A program made the translations under genes and the position numbers. The notes under the pieces are model-generated. The model was given only the letters and a program-made list of their open reading frames with translations. It had not been told where the DNA came from and did not search any database. Below are positions 1-7,562 of a stretch of DNA of 42,474 bases, piece by piece. The first letter of the stretch is position 1. Each line of letters begins with the position of its first letter. Source of the stretch: SZUA-186 sp041552135 (GTDB taxonomy: Bacteria > Pseudomonadota > Gammaproteobacteria > UBA9214); assembly GCA_041552135.1 (NCBI GenBank), contig JBFELL010000004.1, positions 1 through 42,474 of the forward strand. Reading direction: 5' to 3'.

Positions 1-103
1 TCGGTTTGCTGGTCTCGGAATGGATGCTGCGCTCGATGTTGTTGCCATCCACCAGGATGGCGACGGACTGGCTGATGAGAACGGCTGGGGATGTCTGCGT
101 CAT
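1..103 (-). CDS. NYN-domain protein (LabA/DUF88 type), 5' part only
   Basis: The minus strand is open from an ATG at 101-103 to the left edge, so only the first 34 residues are present. Residues 13-23 read SVAILVDGNNI, which matches the first strand of the NYN fold (PIN-like nucleases of the LabA/DUF88/YacP kind). In that fold the Asp after the hydrophobic strand binds the metal. By family the protein would be a metal-dependent RNase or regulatory RNA-binding protein in the cytoplasm. It diverges from the gene at 356 and shares a 252-bp upstream region with it. The family call rests on one motif, and the rest of the protein lies outside the window. Confidence 0.6.
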   Translation of the reverse strand, partial: MTQTSPAVLISQSVAILVDGNNIERSIHSETSKP

Positions 104-355
104 GGATACCGGGCCTTGGAGGTTATGACCGCATCGCGGCTGCTTGTTTGGCCCGATGATACCTGATTGTCCGGCCGTTCGTGGGCTCCCGTAGCATCAC
201 ACCGGTCTGCCGAATGCAGATCGGGTCAGTGACATTGCCGGTTGCGGCCTCCTGCCTGATTCGGGCTGCTGGCGATTTCACGCCGCTCCACAATGGCGCG
301 CCGGTTGTGAGACAATTCCGCACCCCCGAAACCGATAGTATCAACAGGAGCCGAA

Positions 356-814
356 ATGGCCATAGCAATCGTCCTGCATCTCCTGCCGGCAGTCGTGTGG
401 GTCGGCGGCATGTTCTTTGCGTACATGGCGCTGCGCCCGGTCGCGGCAGTCCAGCTGGAACCGCCCGCACGGCTCGCGCTGTGGGCGGGCGTCTTCGGCA
501 AGTTTTTCCCCTGGGTGTTCGTTTCCATCGCCCTTATTCTCGGCAGCGGTTTCTGGATGATCTTCGCGGTGTTCGGCGGCTTCGCCGCCACCGGCCTGTA
601 TGTGCATGTCATGCTGGTGCTCGGGATACTGATGATGCTGATCTTCTTCCACGTTTTTTTCGCCCCCTTCAGGCGCCTGAAGCAGGCCGTGGAGCAGGGC
701 GACTGGGCGGCTGGAGGAGAACGGCTGGCGCAGATCCGTGTGATGATCGGCATCAACCTGCTGCTCGGGCTGGCGACCATCGCCATCGCCTCGGGCGGGC
801 GTTACCTTGCCTGA
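356..814 (+). CDS. CopD-like four-helix inner-membrane protein
   Basis: This 152-residue protein is mostly hydrophobic, with about four transmembrane helices (roughly residues 3-25, 47-75, 77-100 and 128-150). The opening stretch WVGGMFFAYMALRP is characteristic of small proteins annotated as CopD family in Proteobacteria. The RBS AGGAG at 346-350 sits 5 bp before the ATG and fixes the start. CopD proper is a copper-resistance membrane protein, but these short relatives have no established function and I see no cysteine- or methionine-rich copper site. It is followed after 149 bp by the CMD-Rieske gene on the same strand and may be co-transcribed with it. The membrane call is firm; a copper role is only a family label. 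Confidence 0.75.
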   Translation: MAIAIVLHLLPAVVWVGGMFFAYMALRPVAAVQLEPPARLALWAGVFGKFFPWVFVSIALILGSGFWMIFAVFGGFAATGLYVHVMLVLGILMMLIFFHVFFAPFRRLKQAVEQGDWAAGGERLAQIRVMIGINLLLGLATIAIASGGRYLA

Positions 815-963
815 TTCGGGCGATGCTCAGCGTCTGCGCGCGGGAGTCCCGTGCGACGCAGCAGGACCAGGGCTGCCCCCCCCGGCGTGACTACCATTTG
901 CTTGCGGGACACGAAGGTGCTCGTATCAATGCCTGACGATGTGGTGTAACCGGAGAGAACACG

Positions 964-1590
964 ATGAGTGATGCACTGAATTACCTGATCGCGGCCCGAC
1001 CCGATGCCATCAAGCCCTATTTCCGGTTCCTCAGGGAGGCGGGCAGGAATCTCGATGTCCGCACGCGCGACCTGATATCGGTCATCACCAAGGTGGATGC
1101 CCAGACCGAGGGCGGGTTCCGGCAGTATCTGACGCGCGCCCTGCGCAATGGCGCGAGCCCCAACGAGGTGCTGGATGCGCTGCTGATGGCATTCCCGACC
1201 CTGGGCCTGGCGAAGATCGTGTGGGCGGTCGACATACTGCTGGAGATGGATATACCGGAATTCCGTCCGGAGAACCTGTTTGCGGAATCCGGCTGGCATA
1301 CCGTTGCCACGCTCGACCAGCTGCCGTCCGGTGACGTCACCTACCTGGACTGTGACGGGCGCAGCCTGTTCGTCTACCGGGACGCGGATACGCTGCGCGT
1401 GTATGACAGCCGCTGTCCGCACCAGGTCACCAACATCCCGCACCTGGCACTGGAGGGAACCCGCCTGACCTGCCCCAAGCATCACTGGGCATTTGACGTG
1501 ACGACCGGTGAATGCGTGGAAGTTGGCAGTCGCCCTCTGACCGAGTTCGATCACAAGCTGGAAGGCGACACCCTGCTGGCTTACTGGTAG
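964..1590 (+). CDS. CMD-like domain fused to Rieske [2Fe-2S] ferredoxin domain
   Basis: The 208-residue protein has two parts. Residues about 12-95 are helical and resemble the carboxymuconolactone decarboxylase/AhpD fold, with a TRDLISVITKVDAQTEGGF-like core, but there is no cysteine in this part, so the CxxC peroxidase site of AhpD is absent. Residues about 108-205 form a Rieske domain. Cluster ligands are visible as CPH at 151-153 and CPKH at 170-173, 16 residues apart, as in toluene-monooxygenase-type Rieske ferredoxins. It should carry a 2Fe-2S cluster and pass single electrons in the cytoplasm, and no signal peptide is seen. The RBS GGAGAG at 952-957 lies 6 bp before the ATG. No oxygenase partner is nearby, so its redox partner is unknown. 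Confidence 0.8.
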   Translation: MSDALNYLIAARPDAIKPYFRFLREAGRNLDVRTRDLISVITKVDAQTEGGFRQYLTRALRNGASPNEVLDALLMAFPTLGLAKIVWAVDILLEMDIPEFRPENLFAESGWHTVATLDQLPSGDVTYLDCDGRSLFVYRDADTLRVYDSRCPHQVTNIPHLALEGTRLTCPKHHWAFDVTTGECVEVGSRPLTEFDHKLEGDTLLAYW

Positions 1591-2433
1591 GTCAGCAGGC
1601 GTGCAAAAGGAGGCGGCAGAACCCGGTTCTGTTCCCGTGCGCGGGCTGGCTGCCCGATACCCGGCATCCGCAAGGCGTGCCCTGGCCAGGGGTTGACCTG
1701 GCAAGCGGGCTGTAATTTCCGTCCCGGATACGAATTCCGCACAACCCTGTCAGGGTCGCCCTGATTGCCGGTGCTGCAATCGATTCATGCCACACTCTTT
1801 TCCCGGAACCTGTTAAAGACATTGCTCATGTCGTGTGTGGCTCCTGTCATGAATGCAGTCGTGGAATTCATAGCGTCAGGGTATTGTGGGCGTAATCATA
1901 ACAGTCTCGGCCGCGAACTCCTGATGTAGACCACCGTTACGGGTTTTCAGGTAATGCTGATACCCGGAGCGGATTCCGGTTTGTGGATTTTGATAAGGAG
2001 ATGTTCGGATGCCACCATTATACTTTCGACTCCCGGCCTTGCCGGTCCGGGTGTCACACGACGCAGGATGAAGGAATGATAATGTATCAAATACGATTCA
2101 CTGCGCCGATCCTCATGTCGCCGTTTTTGATTCGTCGTGCAGCAGGTAATGGCCAGTATTGCCTGATCCATCGACCCGGCCAGGGCATTCGGCAAGCCCC
2201 ATTAAGGGGAATGGCACTTACTTAAGAGATGTCGTCCCCCATTGACCTCCAATTCGCCACGGAAGCACACTGAAAAACACGGAATATTCATTAACAATGT
2301 CGATATCTTCCGTGTGATTCCGTGGCTATTTATCTGGATTGGTTCTTAAGTAAGTGCCATTGCCATTAAGGGCACTGCTTGCTGGACTGGCAGACTATCA
2401 GAATCGCCTGGCCGGCAGCCGCCCTGATCGATA
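1591..2433. other. 843-bp intergenic stretch between convergent genes
   Basis: No convincing gene is seen on either strand. Short open frames here lack ribosome binding sites and family features. The one clear structure is the palindromic repeat at 2201-2370, annotated separately. The segment separates the Rieske fusion (plus) from the glycine-zipper lipoprotein (minus), so it must hold the ends of both transcripts. Confidence 0.5.
2201..2370. repeat. MITE-like nested palindromic element
   Basis: Two 26-bp arms at 2201-2226 and 2345-2370 are inverted copies of each other with 23 of 26 positions matching. The inner 17 bases (AATGGCACTTACTTAAG) match perfectly. Inside them a second inverted pair is found at 2256-2270 and 2312-2326 (GCCACGGAAGCACAC against GCCACGGAATCACAC). 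The unit CACGGAA recurs several times. There is no open frame inside, so this is a small non-autonomous palindromic repeat, probably mobilised in trans. Repeats of the CCACGGAA...TTCCGTGG kind are common between genes in environmental Proteobacteria. No target-site duplication could be assigned with confidence. Confidence 0.65.
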
Positions 2434-3369
2434 TCAGAAAGAATCCTCGGGAGAGATGCGCGCCCATTGCTGCTCTTGTGTTTCAGGCGCGAGAGCCGCG
2501 AAAGCGCTGGACAGGGAAACCTCCAGTCCCTCATTCACCTGGCTCATGAGTAATGCGCCATCATCGGCCAGCCATTCGGAAAGCGCGTGCCTTTGCGATT
2601 GATAGCTGCCTGTCAGCACGTCCCAGTCAGCACTCCGGTTTGTTGAAGCATCATACTTTGTAAGTGACCATTGCGTATACACCGTGAGTCTGACGTTCGG
2701 GTCATTTTCCGCCTTGCCCGCGAATTGCACGCGAAGATCAGAGAGAACCAGATTTACATCCGTATATGATACTCGGGTATCTCCGGTCGTGACCGGGCGG
2801 TAACGGTCACCATCAGGCTCTGCCGGCACGAAACGGGTGGCTGGAATTTGCCGGCGGGCCAGCCTCAACGCGCGCTTCTCCAGATCCGCATTGGCAAGAT
2901 ACCCGCGTTGTAGTGCAGGAAGCACCGTATTTACCTCGTAGAGGTGAAGCGGAGCGGTTTCAACCTGCTCCTGGGTGTCTACGGTGGCACCGGCGATGGC
3001 GCCGCTACCACCACCAATAACAGCTCCACTCGCCAAAACCACAGTCCAGCAAAGTGGTGCAAGGAAGCCGCCCGCTGTGCAGCCGATGAGAGCACCTGCA
3101 CCTATGCCAGCAGCCGTCCCGACTGCCGCACCGGCGCCCGCACCAACAGCGGAATTCCTGAGCCGGTCCTCTCCCTTCGTCAGATTATGTAGCTGGATAA
3201 CGTCCCCAGCCTCCAGGTTACCACTGGGTTCTTCCGGGAGAACAACGCCGACAGTATCCACCGACACGAGGTCTGCTCTGGGCTCATAATCGGAGGCGCA
3301 GCCAGGCGTAAGCATGGCTGCGATGCCGAGCATAATGAAAAGAGGAAGCTGCATGCTGTTCATCCACAT
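2434..3369 (-). CDS. Glycine-zipper outer-membrane lipoprotein (putative)
   Basis: The protein has a hydrophobic N-terminus ending in LTPGC, a loose lipobox, followed by a charged mature start, which suggests a lipoprotein. Residues about 70-130 hold glycine/alanine-rich repeats (GAGAGAAVGTAAGIGAGA and a second GGGSGAIAGA block) that form two glycine-zipper hairpins, as in membrane-associated envelope proteins. The C-terminal half (about 170-310) is soluble and I do not recognise it. I chose the ATG at 3367-3369 because GAGG lies 9 bp upstream; an in-frame ATG at 3382-3384 lacks a good RBS. The gene stands alone. Function is unknown; the family pattern suggests an envelope-associated role. 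The imperfect lipobox (Pro at -2) leaves lipidation uncertain. Confidence 0.65.
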   Translation of the reverse strand: MWMNSMQLPLFIMLGIAAMLTPGCASDYEPRADLVSVDTVGVVLPEEPSGNLEAGDVIQLHNLTKGEDRLRNSAVGAGAGAAVGTAAGIGAGALIGCTAGGFLAPLCWTVVLASGAVIGGGSGAIAGATVDTQEQVETAPLHLYEVNTVLPALQRGYLANADLEKRALRLARRQIPATRFVPAEPDGDRYRPVTTGDTRVSYTDVNLVLSDLRVQFAGKAENDPNVRLTVYTQWSLTKYDASTNRSADWDVLTGSYQSQRHALSEWLADDGALLMSQVNEGLEVSLSSAFAALAPETQEQQWARISPEDSF

Positions 3370-3439
3370 AAAATAATACCTCATAGAGAAAATTGCCCGG
3401 CCGCAGGCCGAATCGAAATGCCTGGCTTTATCAACGCGA

Positions 3440-3601
3440 TCATATCTCCTGGCAGTTGCTCACATGAACAGCCGCCTGAGCCTGCAGCCCCGTCCAGGCG
3501 GTGAACTGGAAGTCATTGACGATGCCATCCCCGTCCGGGTCGATCTTCAGCTGCACAATGGTGCTGGATTCGATAAACACCTGAGTGATCGACTGAACAA
3601 C
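3440..3601 (-). other. Open in-frame tail after the GDSL esterase stop codon
   Basis: Directly downstream of the TAA that ends the esterase (3602-3604), the same frame stays open for 53 codons to a TGA at 3440-3442. The translated tail contains KIDPDGDGIVNDFQFTAW, which resembles an acidic calcium-binding loop (DxDxDG) of the kind found at the ends of secreted proteins. It has no start codon or RBS of its own. It may be a former C-terminal extension cut off by a nonsense mutation, a readthrough tail, or chance. An error in the base calls at 3602-3604 would also produce this pattern. Confidence 0.4.
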
Positions 3602-4534
3602 TTACCGGGAGAGTTCCAGCACACTGGCCGCCTCTTCTGCAATCAGGGCATGTCCGGTTACTGTCGGGTGGATGCCATCCCAGAACAGATAGTCATTGGC
3701 CGGCTCGCAGACCGTACCTGCGATGATGTCGATGCAGGGATCCGCCACGTTCAAGTCAGGATGGTTGATCGATGCCTGCGTAATCAGATCATAGGTATTC
3801 AGGCGATGGAAGCTCACTTGCCCGCCATACGCAGTCTCTATTCCAGACAGGATTGCCTCCAGCTGCTGGTTGAAGAAGAAGGATGCCCCTGTCGCAGCCG
3901 TCCGGGCTTCCTCACCCAGCACGGCTACTGCCGGTACCTGGCCAAGGTTTGGCGCATTGGCGACCAGAAACGTTCTGGCGCCCGCATCGATCAGTGCCAT
4001 AAGATTGGAATTGATCGAAAACAGTGCACATCCGATAAGCGCCGGATCCTGGTTGGCGAGGGCGTCACGTACATCGTTTCCGCCGACAAATACCACGTAC
4101 AGGGCCTCTGGCGGTGCCGAACCGAACTCATCCAGGAACATGCCGACCTGTCCCGACAAGTCAATATACGAGGGTGACGGGCCTTGCGAGCATGCCCGTG
4201 TACGGTCGATGGCATAATTCGAAAACACCCCGGGCACACGCAGGGCCGGACCGACGCTCTGCACCAGGTGCATCTGTCTGGCCAGCTGTTCGATCCAGGT
4301 CGAGCCGTTACTAAGGTGGTGGCCGCCGCGCGCATAGGGCCGGTCCGGAACCAGGGCCGTGTATGGTGGTACCAGGCTCATGCCGGTCAAGACGTAGGCA
4401 TTACCCGGATCGGACAGGCTGTCACCAAAAACAACCAGGCGATCGTAGCCTGTGTCAGCGGTTGCTGCAGCCGGCAGGAGGCATGTGACTGCCAGGATGC
4501 AGAATGGATGGAGGAATCGGTTGAGTATTTTCAT
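3602..4534 (-). CDS. Secreted SGNH/GDSL-family esterase or lipase
   Basis: This 310-residue hydrolase has a Sec signal peptide (about residues 1-26, ending TATA/D after AAATA). The SGNH blocks are visible: VVFGDSLSDPGN at about 34-45 with the nucleophile Ser39, GGNDVRDAL for the oxyanion Asn block, and FWDGIHPTVTGH near the C-terminus with the catalytic Asp286 and His289. It should hydrolyse carboxylic esters (lipids, thioesters or acetylated sugars) in the periplasm or outside the cell. The RBS GGAG lies 7 bp before the ATG. Length fits a stand-alone GDSL domain with no autotransporter barrel. The stop codon is followed by an open in-frame tail (3440-3601). Substrate cannot be told from sequence. 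Confidence 0.88.
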   Translation of the reverse strand: MKILNRFLHPFCILAVTCLLPAAATADTGYDRLVVFGDSLSDPGNAYVLTGMSLVPPYTALVPDRPYARGGHHLSNGSTWIEQLARQMHLVQSVGPALRVPGVFSNYAIDRTRACSQGPSPSYIDLSGQVGMFLDEFGSAPPEALYVVFVGGNDVRDALANQDPALIGCALFSINSNLMALIDAGARTFLVANAPNLGQVPAVAVLGEEARTAATGASFFFNQQLEAILSGIETAYGGQVSFHRLNTYDLITQASINHPDLNVADPCIDIIAGTVCEPANDYLFWDGIHPTVTGHALIAEEAASVLELSR

Positions 4535-4857
4535 AATGGCGCTCCGGGCTTTGTTGGCGGATTCAGCCGGCCGGGCGGTTCTGCGGCGCGACGGGCTGTT
4601 CGTGTGTTACAGGTCCATTCCAGCGCGAAGCCCGCAATTAATCCTGATGAAAGGGTGATCTTGTTCTGATGGTTTCCTTGCGGGGCAGGGAGACTTTCTT
4701 CAAATATAAATATTCTATAAAAAACAGTCTGATATGATGGTTCTGCACGGCAGGCGACTGCCCGGCGCAGGCGAAGGGCGTTGCAGGCATGTGACCACGG
4801 CGCGGATGATGCCGTGGGGAACGGGGGCCCGACGGGTGGGCCTGAGGTACCCGGGCG
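4535..4857. promoter_or_regulatory. 323-bp intergenic region upstream of the GDSL esterase gene
   Basis: No gene is seen here. Positions 4700-4740 are strikingly AT-rich in this GC-rich window, with runs such as AAATATAAATATTC and TATAAAAAAC. Because the esterase is transcribed leftward from 4534, this patch lies where its promoter or an upstream activator site would be. I could not assign a confident -35/-10 pair. The regulator gene at 4858-6837 ends just to the right, so its transcript must also stop in this region. Confidence 0.4.
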
Positions 4858-6837
4858 TTAGTTACAAACCAGGGTGCCGAGTTGTGGTTTGCAGAACTCC
4901 GGCCAGTCGTGTTGATCCCAGTAGGCGTCGAGTCCGATTGCAGCCAGCAGCCGCGGGAAGCGCGGATCGCGGCGCAGCTCCTCGGCTTCCGGTGCGAACA
5001 GGAATTCCACCGTCAGTGACTTGTCGTCGATCATGTTCTCTGCGGTTTCGAAGGCCAGGTCCGTTTGCTTCAGGAGTACCGCGGCGTAGAACACCATGGC
5101 ATCGGGGAGTGCGCCATGTGCCTGTGCTTGCGCAACAGCTTCCAGCGCCATGGGCGCAATGGCGGGATCCCTGGTCGCTTCCGCAACGGGGCGTACCCAT
5201 TTCGTGTCGAGTCCGAGTTTGCCGAGGATCTTTTCATACAGACTGATGGCCTCGTCGATCCGGCCCGAGCGCAGCAACAGCAATACGTACGCCTGGTCAT
5301 AGGAGATGCGGTTGAAACCCAGTTCTGTGGCGATGCGGAACTGTTCGGCGGCCAGTCCGTACTCACCCGACCAGAGGTAGGCCACGCCCAGCCGGTCATT
5401 GATCACCGGGGATACCGGGTCGAGCTCCCGTGCGCGGAGTGCTTCCGTGACGGAGGCATCGATATATCCCACATAACTCAGGAACTCCGAGTACCACTGG
5501 TGCGTGGTGGGATCGTTGGGTTCTGCCGCAAAAGCCAGCCGGAATTCGTGGTCGGCTGCCTGCCAGTCCCAGTCTTTCATGCTGGTAAATGCGAGCACCG
5601 CATGGGCCTGGCCCAGCGACGGGTCCAGTTCCAGCGCCTTCCTCGCAGCCGCTTGCGCCCTTGCAAAAGCGTCTGCCCGGGATTCGCGGGAATAAAAGGG
5701 CAGCACGAGGTAGGCGGTCGAGAGTGCCTGATATGGATGGGCGAACGCCGGGTCGTGCTCTATAGCTGCCTTGAAGAGGTCGATGCTCTTGCGGATGGAG
5801 GTTTCACCGCGGCGTTGCCAATGATACAGGCCTTGCAGATAATACCGGTAGGCAGTCATGTTCGTCGTTGGTGCAACGCGGGCGGTAATACCCGGAACGC
5901 GATCATCCGTATCGAGCGAAACTTTCAGGGCCTTCACGATGGCATCGGCGATCTGATACTGGACCGTGAATACGTCCTCGAATTCCGTGTCGAACGTCTC
6001 TGCCCAGAGATGGTATCCCGTTCTTGCATCGATAAGCTGGGCGGAGACACGGATGTGGTTTCCCGCCAGCCGCACGCTGCCCTCCAGCACGTTATCCACG
6101 CCGAGAAGTTCCGCGATCCGGCGCACGTCCGTCTCCTTGTCCTTGAACATGAAGGAAGAGGTCCGGGCTACAACCTTCAGGGGGGGCACCCTGGCCAGCA
6201 GGCCGATGAGTTCTTCGGAGATTCCGTCACAGAAGTAATCGTTTTCCGGACTCTCACTCATGTTCACGAACGGCAGTACGGCGATGGAGTTTCTGACTTC
6301 CCGGGGCTTCGGATCCTCCGCCGGTGGGGGACCTGCAAAGTAGAACAGATATACGACCAGAGAGATGCAGACGGCGGCTGCAGGCACAATCCAGTAAAGG
6401 TATTTCCTTGTTGCCAGACCATGGCGTCCCGCTACGGGAGTCGAGTGCTGCTGATTGACTGGCTCCCGGGGCTTGTCTGCGGGCTCGGGCAGGGATTCCG
6501 CTACCGCGGCGGATTTGCGCACCGGGGCGATCAGCCGGTAGCCTTTCTTGGAGACGGTTTCGATATAGCGGGGTTTCCTGGAGTTATCACCCAGCGCCTG
6601 GCGCAGGCGGTAAATACAGCGGGACAGCACCTCGTCGGTAACGAAGGTGCCATTCCAGATGGTTTTAATGAACTCCTCGCGGGTAACCACCTGTCCCGCA
6701 CGCGCGACCATGAGGACCAGGACATCCATGACCCTCGGTTCGACACGGACCTCTCCTTCCTCTGTCAGGATGGCACAACGTGCCGGCTCGATACGCTTAT
6801 CGCCGAGGTGAAAGGCGCTTTCGGGTGGGGTTTCCAC
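4858..6837 (-). CDS. CadC-like membrane regulator: winged helix, TM, TolB-like and TPR domains
   Basis: Residues about 15-105 form an OmpR/CadC-type winged-helix DNA-binding domain, ending in the typical YIETVSKKGYRLIAPV wing. A linker leads to one membrane helix at about 147-168. Residues 183-300 match the FlgO/TolB-like periplasmic domain (SIAVLPFVNMS, GISEELIGLLARV, NVLEGSVRLAGNHIRV). The rest, to about 620, is helical with TPR-like repeats. Such one-component regulators sense periplasmic signals and bind DNA from the membrane. The predicted start is GTG at 6835-6837 because the domain begins a few residues later and no better ATG is upstream; its RBS is weak. The target may be the adjacent esterase gene, but that is inference. 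Confidence 0.85.
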   Translation of the reverse strand: METPPESAFHLGDKRIEPARCAILTEEGEVRVEPRVMDVLVLMVARAGQVVTREEFIKTIWNGTFVTDEVLSRCIYRLRQALGDNSRKPRYIETVSKKGYRLIAPVRKSAAVAESLPEPADKPREPVNQQHSTPVAGRHGLATRKYLYWIVPAAAVCISLVVYLFYFAGPPPAEDPKPREVRNSIAVLPFVNMSESPENDYFCDGISEELIGLLARVPPLKVVARTSSFMFKDKETDVRRIAELLGVDNVLEGSVRLAGNHIRVSAQLIDARTGYHLWAETFDTEFEDVFTVQYQIADAIVKALKVSLDTDDRVPGITARVAPTTNMTAYRYYLQGLYHWQRRGETSIRKSIDLFKAAIEHDPAFAHPYQALSTAYLVLPFYSRESRADAFARAQAAARKALELDPSLGQAHAVLAFTSMKDWDWQAADHEFRLAFAAEPNDPTTHQWYSEFLSYVGYIDASVTEALRARELDPVSPVINDRLGVAYLWSGEYGLAAEQFRIATELGFNRISYDQAYVLLLLRSGRIDEAISLYEKILGKLGLDTKWVRPVAEATRDPAIAPMALEAVAQAQAHGALPDAMVFYAAVLLKQTDLAFETAENMIDDKSLTVEFLFAPEAEELRRDPRFPRLLAAIGLDAYWDQHDWPEFCKPQLGTLVCN

Positions 6838-7562
6838 TAGGTGTATTTCTTGCGCTTTGAGCTACGAGTGAGGTTTGCGGCTGACTGTTGGCCTTCCCAT
6901 GTGCGGCTGTGCATCACCGGCACTCCCTGGAACCTTGCATGGCATCCTGCTTTCTGCCTGAACAGCAGTGATACTTTGCCAGAGTATCTGCAAATCTACA
7001 AACGCTTTTCTCGTGTCCCGTCGCAACCACACTGTCGTGTTGAGGGACCGGGCCTGTGTCGGGTGCGGTTGTTAAGTGATTGTTTATACGGGAGGCGGCG
7101 AAACGACCGGGAACGGTCTCGGTGAGTCAGCCGCGTCGTTCCTTTGCCTGTCCAGAGGGACACAAACGCGAGGCGGTTTACCCTTGTGCGGGTGGGCTTC
7201 TGCAGGGCGCCTTTTCGCAGGAGTGCTGTCCTGGTGTTTGCCGTCCGTGTCAGCCGCGGTTCCAACTGCACCAACCGGGGTTCCGCCAACCGTCGTACCA
7301 CCATGGCCGCCGATCTTGTTGCCAAATGCTGGCCAGTAGCAGCGCCAACCGTTGCCCGCTTCTCCCCAACCCTGGGTAGAGGGCGTTGAGCGGACAGCCG
7401 TGTTTGGCCGGTGGGCTGTTCACCCGGAGCCTTTGTTGTGAGACGGAGAAAGACAGGGTTTGATAGAAGTCGATCTGTTGCAAGGCATCCCCGTGTACCC
7501 TGCCCGGATGACCCGGGCCAGGTCAAAAACTGCATGCCCGCCCGGGTGTGCGCGCCGACACC
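6838..7562. other. 725-bp region without a recognised gene
   Basis: The region lies between the end of the FG-GAP/ASPIC lipoprotein gene and the start of the CadC-like regulator gene, both leftward. The minus strand has a long open frame over about 6996-7535, but its translation is dominated by Arg, Thr and Pro, shows no domain I know, and has no good RBS. Other frames in 7080-7480 are also open, as expected from high GC. It could be a degraded element. The 150 bp next to 6837 should hold the regulator promoter, but no clear boxes were found. Confidence 0.35.

Noticed and set aside
5065..6840. Long plus-strand open frame opposite the CadC-like regulator
   Set aside because: No domain is seen, and the minus-strand frame has a winged helix, a TolB-like domain and TPRs.
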